The position numbers and the translations under genes were made by a program. From contig DOWI01000115.1 in NCBI GenBank assembly GCA_003519645.1, positions 1 through 14,767 on the forward strand: 14,767 nucleotides of DNA, written 5' to 3'. Positions within the stretch are counted from its first letter, which is position 1. The number at the start of each line of letters is the position of its first letter. Of the stretch, positions 11,913 through 14,767 are shown one piece after another. This DNA comes from Oscillospiraceae bacterium (GTDB taxonomy: Bacteria > Bacillota_A > Clostridia > Oscillospirales > Acutalibacteraceae). The notes beneath the pieces are model-generated. The model was not told the DNA's origin and did no database searches. It was given only the letters and a program-made list of their open reading frames with translations.

Positions 11913-13082
11913 ATGAATGAGCCGGAACACGAACTGAATAAACTCACCAAAAAGCTATTTGCGGAAGGATATACCCGCGAAAAATATCCCGATTATGTGA
12001 ACCCTTACAACTGGTTTTACGGTGGATTTACCTATACGGCAAAGCACTTGCACAGCATGGTTTTCTCAACCCCGTGTGGACTGCTTTTAACCGGGAGCTA
12101 TTTCACAAACGGACACACGTCATATGCAGGCGTTGAATGGATGGCGGAAAACGATAACCCAACGGTTACATGCCCGTATTTCAGCAAAAAAGAGCCGTGC
12201 CAGCTTAGGCACGAACTGCTGTGCGGATGCGAATTGCTAAGCAGGTTGGGGAAAATAGTTTCTTGTGCGTGCCATCAAGTCAACGAGCCATACGATTATG
12301 AACACAGTTTTTACAAAATACTTGATGATGTTGAAAAAGAAAGCGGTGAACTTTTTAAGGCATTCAACGCTCAAAAACACGGCCACGCTTGCAGACTCCA
12401 AAGCTATTATGACAGGCATTCCAAACAGTGGCACATGGCATACGACCCGAGGATGTGCGCCACATACGGATGCTCGTACTGCGATGTTTTGCAGACAGAA
12501 CTATCACCTAAAAAAGGTAACGTGTACTACGATGAAATCGCTACCTGCACAGAGAAAGGATACGGATTTTTTCCCGATAAGGTGATAACCGCGGCAATAA
12601 AAGGTAAAAAGCTGCTCAAGCATCAGGTATCGATTACAATCTGCGAAGCAATCGTAAAGTACGCAAAGTGGAGAATTATTAAAGAAAAAACAGGCTCATA
12701 TGAGCACAAGCTTAAATTTCGGAATGACCCTGCATTTGCGATACAGTACACAAACTTTAGAGCTGAAATTAGGGAAACCCGCGACTTAGCGCAGGACTTG
12801 GCAGACATTGGCGAAGGAATAGAAATTGTCCATGCAAGTGACCAGCAGAAAGCGGCAAAAGCTAAAAAGCATGAGCGTAGGGTTGCTGCCCGCGAAGCGA
12901 ATAAAAGCAAACTGAAAAAACGAATTTTTGAAGTCGGGTTTAGTGGCCTGGATGAAATCGAATTGAACCGCTTCCGAAAGTGGTTTAGCTCGGAAGAAGA
13001 GGACGAGATTTCAGAAGAAATCGAAAAGCGAAAGGCCCTTGAAAAAGGCTTTATCACTGGAGAGCAAACCAAATTATTTTAA
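11913..13082 (+). CDS. Large Cys-rich phage protein with C-terminal clamp-binding-like motif
   Basis: A 389-aa protein I cannot assign to a family. The N-terminal half (about 30-215) is rich in aromatic residues and holds 12 of its 13 cysteines (55, 87, 96, 104, 106, 118, 120, 160, 182, 187, 190, 212). Groups such as LLCGCELL, SCACH and MCATYGCSYC suggest bound zinc or iron-sulfur. The C-terminal half (about 230-380) is helical and charged: a basic coiled region (310-340) then an acidic one (EEEDEISEEIEKRK). The protein ends QTKLF (385-389), which fits the Q-x-x-L-F beta-clamp-binding pattern. ATG 11913 overlaps no gene, with AGGGGAT upstream. Placement after the replication genes suggests DNA metabolism; this is inference. 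Confidence 0.7.
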   Translation: MNEPEHELNKLTKKLFAEGYTREKYPDYVNPYNWFYGGFTYTAKHLHSMVFSTPCGLLLTGSYFTNGHTSYAGVEWMAENDNPTVTCPYFSKKEPCQLRHELLCGCELLSRLGKIVSCACHQVNEPYDYEHSFYKILDDVEKESGELFKAFNAQKHGHACRLQSYYDRHSKQWHMAYDPRMCATYGCSYCDVLQTELSPKKGNVYYDEIATCTEKGYGFFPDKVITAAIKGKKLLKHQVSITICEAIVKYAKWRIIKEKTGSYEHKLKFRNDPAFAIQYTNFRAEIRETRDLAQDLADIGEGIEIVHASDQQKAAKAKKHERRVAAREANKSKLKKRIFEVGFSGLDEIELNRFRKWFSSEEEDEISEEIEKRKALEKGFITGEQTKLF

Positions 13083-13116
13083 GTCATAGGTACCGGTTTA
13101 AAGGCGCACGTAAACC

Positions 13117-13142
13117 CGGCTCCTGCCGTAAAGCAAGAGCCG
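13117..13142 (+). promoter_or_regulatory. Hairpin in the leader of the next gene
   Basis: In the 80-base gap between genes, CGGCTC (13117-13122) pairs with GAGCCG (13137-13142) and inner TGC (13124-13126) with GCA (13133-13135) across one C/A mismatch, with loop CGTAAA. No T tract follows. It may be a processing or stability element; apart from it and the AAAGGATG ribosome binding site I see nothing else in the gap. Confidence 0.45.
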
Positions 13143-13162
13143 AAAAGAAAGGATGATTTTTA

Positions 13163-13402
13163 ATGACATTACTTGAACTTCAAGAAATTTTAGGTGAGAG
13201 AATCAGAATCGCCACCAGCAAGGATTTATCCATAGAGGAACGCAAAGCGGAAACCGAATTATCACAGACGATATCATCGCTGGCAAAGCAAATGATTAAC
13301 AACGCAGACATCGTGCTCCGTACTGACAAGCTGGTTGCTGACGGTAAAGCCAAAGGAGCAAATATCATCAAACTGGTAAACGGAAATGGCAAGCAAAACT
13401 AA
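13163..13402 (+). CDS. Conserved-looking helical phage protein
   Basis: A 79-aa all-helical protein with no catalytic motif: MTLLELQEILGERIRIATS, then AETELSQTISSLAKQMINNADIVLRTDKL. The AKQ..NNAD..LR.D pattern resembles a small family found in Firmicute phages just upstream of HNH genes, but I know no function for it. AAAGGATG precedes ATG 13163 at a slightly long distance. The 3' end overlaps the HNH-type gene by 17 bases. Confidence 0.7.
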   Translation: MTLLELQEILGERIRIATSKDLSIEERKAETELSQTISSLAKQMINNADIVLRTDKLVADGKAKGANIIKLVNGNGKQN

Positions 13403-13964
13403 AAAAGACCATATATTCACCGATGAGGAAAAAGCTTTCTTGCGCGACAACATCAGCAGATATACATACCCAGAGTTGGCGACTGTTTTTAACCAGACGT
13501 TTGGCACACATCTGACACATGGCAATATTTCAGATGTGTGTATCAAGCGTCTGGGACTCCGGCGGAATAAACCGTATGTATTTTCAATTGGGAAAAAGGA
13601 TTTTACGGCGCACCCGGTTGGAACTGAAGTCTTTGACGGCAAATATGTTTGGGTGAAAGTTAGCGACCATTATCACGAAGGGACAGCACGAAGCAAGCAA
13701 AACGATGAAAACTGGGAGAAAAAATGTATACTCGTCTGGGAACAGGCACATGGGAAAATCCCAAAAGGCCATATGATTGTATTTCTGGATAAGGACCGCA
13801 AAAATTGTACTCTTAAAAATCTTTACTGCACAACCAGAAAAATAAATTTCATGATGGCTAAAAACGGATGGTATTCTAGTAGCCCAGAATTGACCTTAGT
13901 TGCGCTGAAATGGTGCGAATTATTTTACGCGTTGAAGGAGGAAAGGAACGATGTTAAACCTTGA
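13386..13964 (+). CDS. HNH_3-type protein with N-terminal HTH-like region
   Basis: A 192-aa protein. The N-terminal 12-60 (FTDEEKAFLRDNISRYTYPELATVFNQTFG and GNISDVCIKRLGLRR) is a DNA-binding region typical of these proteins. A central beta region (GTEVFDGKYVWVKVSDH) leads to the HNH_3-like block ILVWEQAHGKIPKG, IVFLDKDRKNCTLKNL (about 115-146). The canonical first His before LVWE is Cys114 here, and the second catalytic His position is Phe133. This may therefore be a weakened or inactive nuclease that still binds DNA. Related proteins are free-standing homing-type HNH enzymes of phages. It starts inside the preceding gene at ATG 13386. Confidence 0.75.
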   Translation: MASKTKKDHIFTDEEKAFLRDNISRYTYPELATVFNQTFGTHLTHGNISDVCIKRLGLRRNKPYVFSIGKKDFTAHPVGTEVFDGKYVWVKVSDHYHEGTARSKQNDENWEKKCILVWEQAHGKIPKGHMIVFLDKDRKNCTLKNLYCTTRKINFMMAKNGWYSSSPELTLVALKWCELFYALKEERNDVKP

Positions 13965-14067
13965 AGAAATCAAATCCAGCGAGCAGGCGGCGACGCCGGG
14001 GCCGTGGAATTATGTAAAGCATTTGAAATTAATGAACAAACCATACAGATTAGGACGGAAGGAATGA
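13951..14067 (+). CDS. Short ATPGPW-type ORF, possibly a gene remnant
   Basis: ATG 13951 with GGAGGAAAGGA upstream encodes 38 aa beginning LNLEEIKSSEQAATPGPWN. The 'LEEI......ATPGPW' start is the hallmark N-terminus of a common phage protein family of roughly 100-200 aa. Here the frame stops 19 residues after GPW (TGA 14065-14067), overlapping the next gene's ATG. Either it is a truncated remnant left by a deletion, or a functional short leader that couples translation of the next gene. It overlaps the HNH gene by 14 bases. Confidence 0.5.
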   Translation: MLNLEEIKSSEQAATPGPWNYVKHLKLMNKPYRLGRKE

Positions 14068-14417
14068 TAGGAATGCCTGAAATGACTCTGCAAGAATGTA
14101 TCGCAAGGCTCGAAGATCTGATACAAGACCGCAAAAGTTTCTTTTCAAAAGACGGAAACGACGATGTGTTTCGGACTGATGCGGCGGCTCTGGAAAAGGC
14201 CGTTTCAATGCTTCACAAAATCGCCGCAGGAGAGTATAAGCTGGTGGTACATGGACACTGGATAAATTATTATGAACCCTTGTGCAGTAGTCCTCATGCA
14301 AATTGTTCTATATGCAGTCATTTGCAGACTTTCAATGAGTATTGCGGGAAAATATACGCTCCAAGATATTGTGAAAATTGCGGCGCTCCGATGGATGGAA
14401 AGGATGAAGAAAATTGA
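14064..14417 (+). CDS. Zinc-ribbon phage protein
   Basis: A 117-aa protein. The N-terminal helical part (MTLQECIARLEDLIQDRKSFF, then FRTDAAALEKAVSML) is a pattern seen in many Firmicute phage proteins. The C-terminus is a zinc ribbon: GHWINYY, CSICSHLQ, YCENCGAPMDG (CxxC...CxxC). ATG 14064 overlaps the preceding stop (ATGA); ATG 14073 and ATG 14082 are also possible starts, the last matching the usual MTL start of the family. The role is unknown, probably nucleic-acid or protein binding. Confidence 0.72.
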   Translation: MIGMPEMTLQECIARLEDLIQDRKSFFSKDGNDDVFRTDAAALEKAVSMLHKIAAGEYKLVVHGHWINYYEPLCSSPHANCSICSHLQTFNEYCGKIYAPRYCENCGAPMDGKDEEN

Positions 14418-14629
14418 ACACTGTGATTGTGATTTTTGATAGCATTATGATAATTTTGCTTGTTTATTTTGACATTATGGAAAGTAAAGAAAACAGGCAT
14501 TTGCGTGAATTGTATGCTCTGCTTGCTAAGGCCACAGACCAGCTGATAGAGCAAAACAAGGAACTGTGGAAATTATCAAGAGCTGTATCAAAAGATGGAA
14601 AGGATGACAGCCGTGAGACCGATATATGA
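14414..14629 (+). CDS. Small membrane-anchored coiled-coil protein
   Basis: A TTG start at 14414 overlaps the previous stop (TTGA), with AAGGATGAAG upstream. The 71-aa product has one N-terminal membrane helix (about 2-20, VIVIFDSIMIILLVYF), then a charged helix likely to form a coiled coil (ENRHLRELYALLAKATDQLI, EQNKELWKLSRAV). It resembles small spanin- or anchor-like peptides only in shape; no family is recognised. The end overlaps the radical SAM gene by 17 bases. Confidence 0.6.
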   Translation: MNTVIVIFDSIMIILLVYFDIMESKENRHLRELYALLAKATDQLIEQNKELWKLSRAVSKDGKDDSRETDI

Positions 14630-14767
14630 GCCAAAAGCCCGTGCCAAAGAGTACGGCGACTATGCAATTAATATTTACACTGGATGTCCGCATAACTGCT
14701 ACTATTGCTTTGCGCCTGCTGTGCTACGCAAGAGCAGAGAAGCCTTCCGTACCGATATCCAGCCGCG
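14613..14767 (+). CDS. Phage radical SAM protein, N-terminal part (cut by window end)
   Basis: Partial: 51 residues are visible. The iron-sulfur-binding signature CxxxCxxC is present as TGCPHNCYYC (C25, C29, C32), followed by FAPAVLRK. The opening RPIYEPKARAKEYGDYAINIYTG matches a radical SAM family related to spore photoproduct lyase-like proteins found in Clostridia and their phages. The substrate is unknown. I chose GTG 14613 because AAAGGA (14599-14604) is eight bases upstream; ATG 14604 lies inside that site and would add MTA. The rest lies beyond the window. Confidence 0.85.
   Translation, partial: MRPIYEPKARAKEYGDYAINIYTGCPHNCYYCFAPAVLRKSREAFRTDIQP

Larger units (their letters stand above)
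24..14767. mobile_element. Temperate prophage, left/early part (incomplete)
   Basis: Integrase next to a tRNA fragment, a repressor/Cro switch with divergent promoters, and a long co-directional operon of recombination and replication genes together define a temperate tailed-phage prophage. The left boundary is the point near base 23 where similarity to tRNA-Arg ends. The right boundary is outside the window. No structural, packaging or lysis genes are present, so intactness cannot be judged. Every recognisable gene reads through without a frameshift, apart from one short possible gene remnant at 13951. Confidence 0.88.

Noticed and set aside
12623..13072. 149-codon open frame on the minus strand
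   Set aside because: Lies wholly within the 389-aa gene, rich in Ser/Phe/Leu/Ile as expected of a complementary-strand shadow, with no ribosome binding site of note.

Overview
The window is the left (early) part of an integrated temperate phage of a low-to-mid GC Firmicute, most likely a member of Clostridia. Strong AGGAGG-type ribosome binding sites, the gene families present, and packed genes that overlap by ATGA, TGATG, TAATG, GTGA and TTGA junctions all point this way. The host genus cannot be named from the sequence. The window contains early genes only: no terminase, capsid, tail or lysis genes are visible, so the prophage must continue to the right.

Layout. Bases 1-23 are the 3' part of a tRNA-Arg(CCT) on the minus strand, cut by the window edge, and form the attachment site. 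Next comes a leftward lysogeny module: tyrosine integrase (39-1277), a two-membrane-helix surface protein with a Ser-rich linker and two copies of one domain (1407-2237), and an XRE repressor (2403-2792). Between the last two lies a complete tiny rightward transcription unit, with a promoter and a terminator but no ORF. Divergent promoters at 2834-2934 with three related 15-bp operators (TCGC-N7-GCGA) form the genetic switch. A Cro-like protein opens the rightward early operon.

The early operon runs from 2971 to the window end with almost no gaps. First come regulatory and small genes: Rha-like regulator, excisionase-like HTH protein, and several small proteins including a 53-aa membrane peptide and a 53-aa Cys/His-rich peptide. 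A recombination block follows: a PD-(D/E)XK nuclease with a C-terminal Cys cluster, a Rad52-like annealing protein, a NinB-like protein, a small HNH nuclease and SSB. Then come an orphan DNA methyltransferase and the replication block: a replisome organizer carrying an origin-like iteron array inside its own gene, a DnaC/IstB-type helicase loader and a RusA-type resolvase. After that lie a run of Cys-rich and basic small proteins, a 389-aa Cys-rich protein of unknown function ending in a possible clamp-binding motif, an HNH_3-type protein, a truncated ATPGPW-type ORF, a zinc-ribbon protein, a small membrane protein and the start of a radical SAM protein.

How it works together (inference): the repressor holds both early promoters through the three operators. 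On induction the Cro-like and Rha proteins commit to lytic growth. The organizer opens the in-gene origin and the loader brings in the host helicase. The nuclease, Rad52-like protein, SSB and resolvase then provide recombination-dependent replication. The most unusual items are the short non-coding transcription unit in the lysogeny module, the origin architecture, the tandem-domain surface protein, and the chain of uncharacterised Cys-rich proteins.
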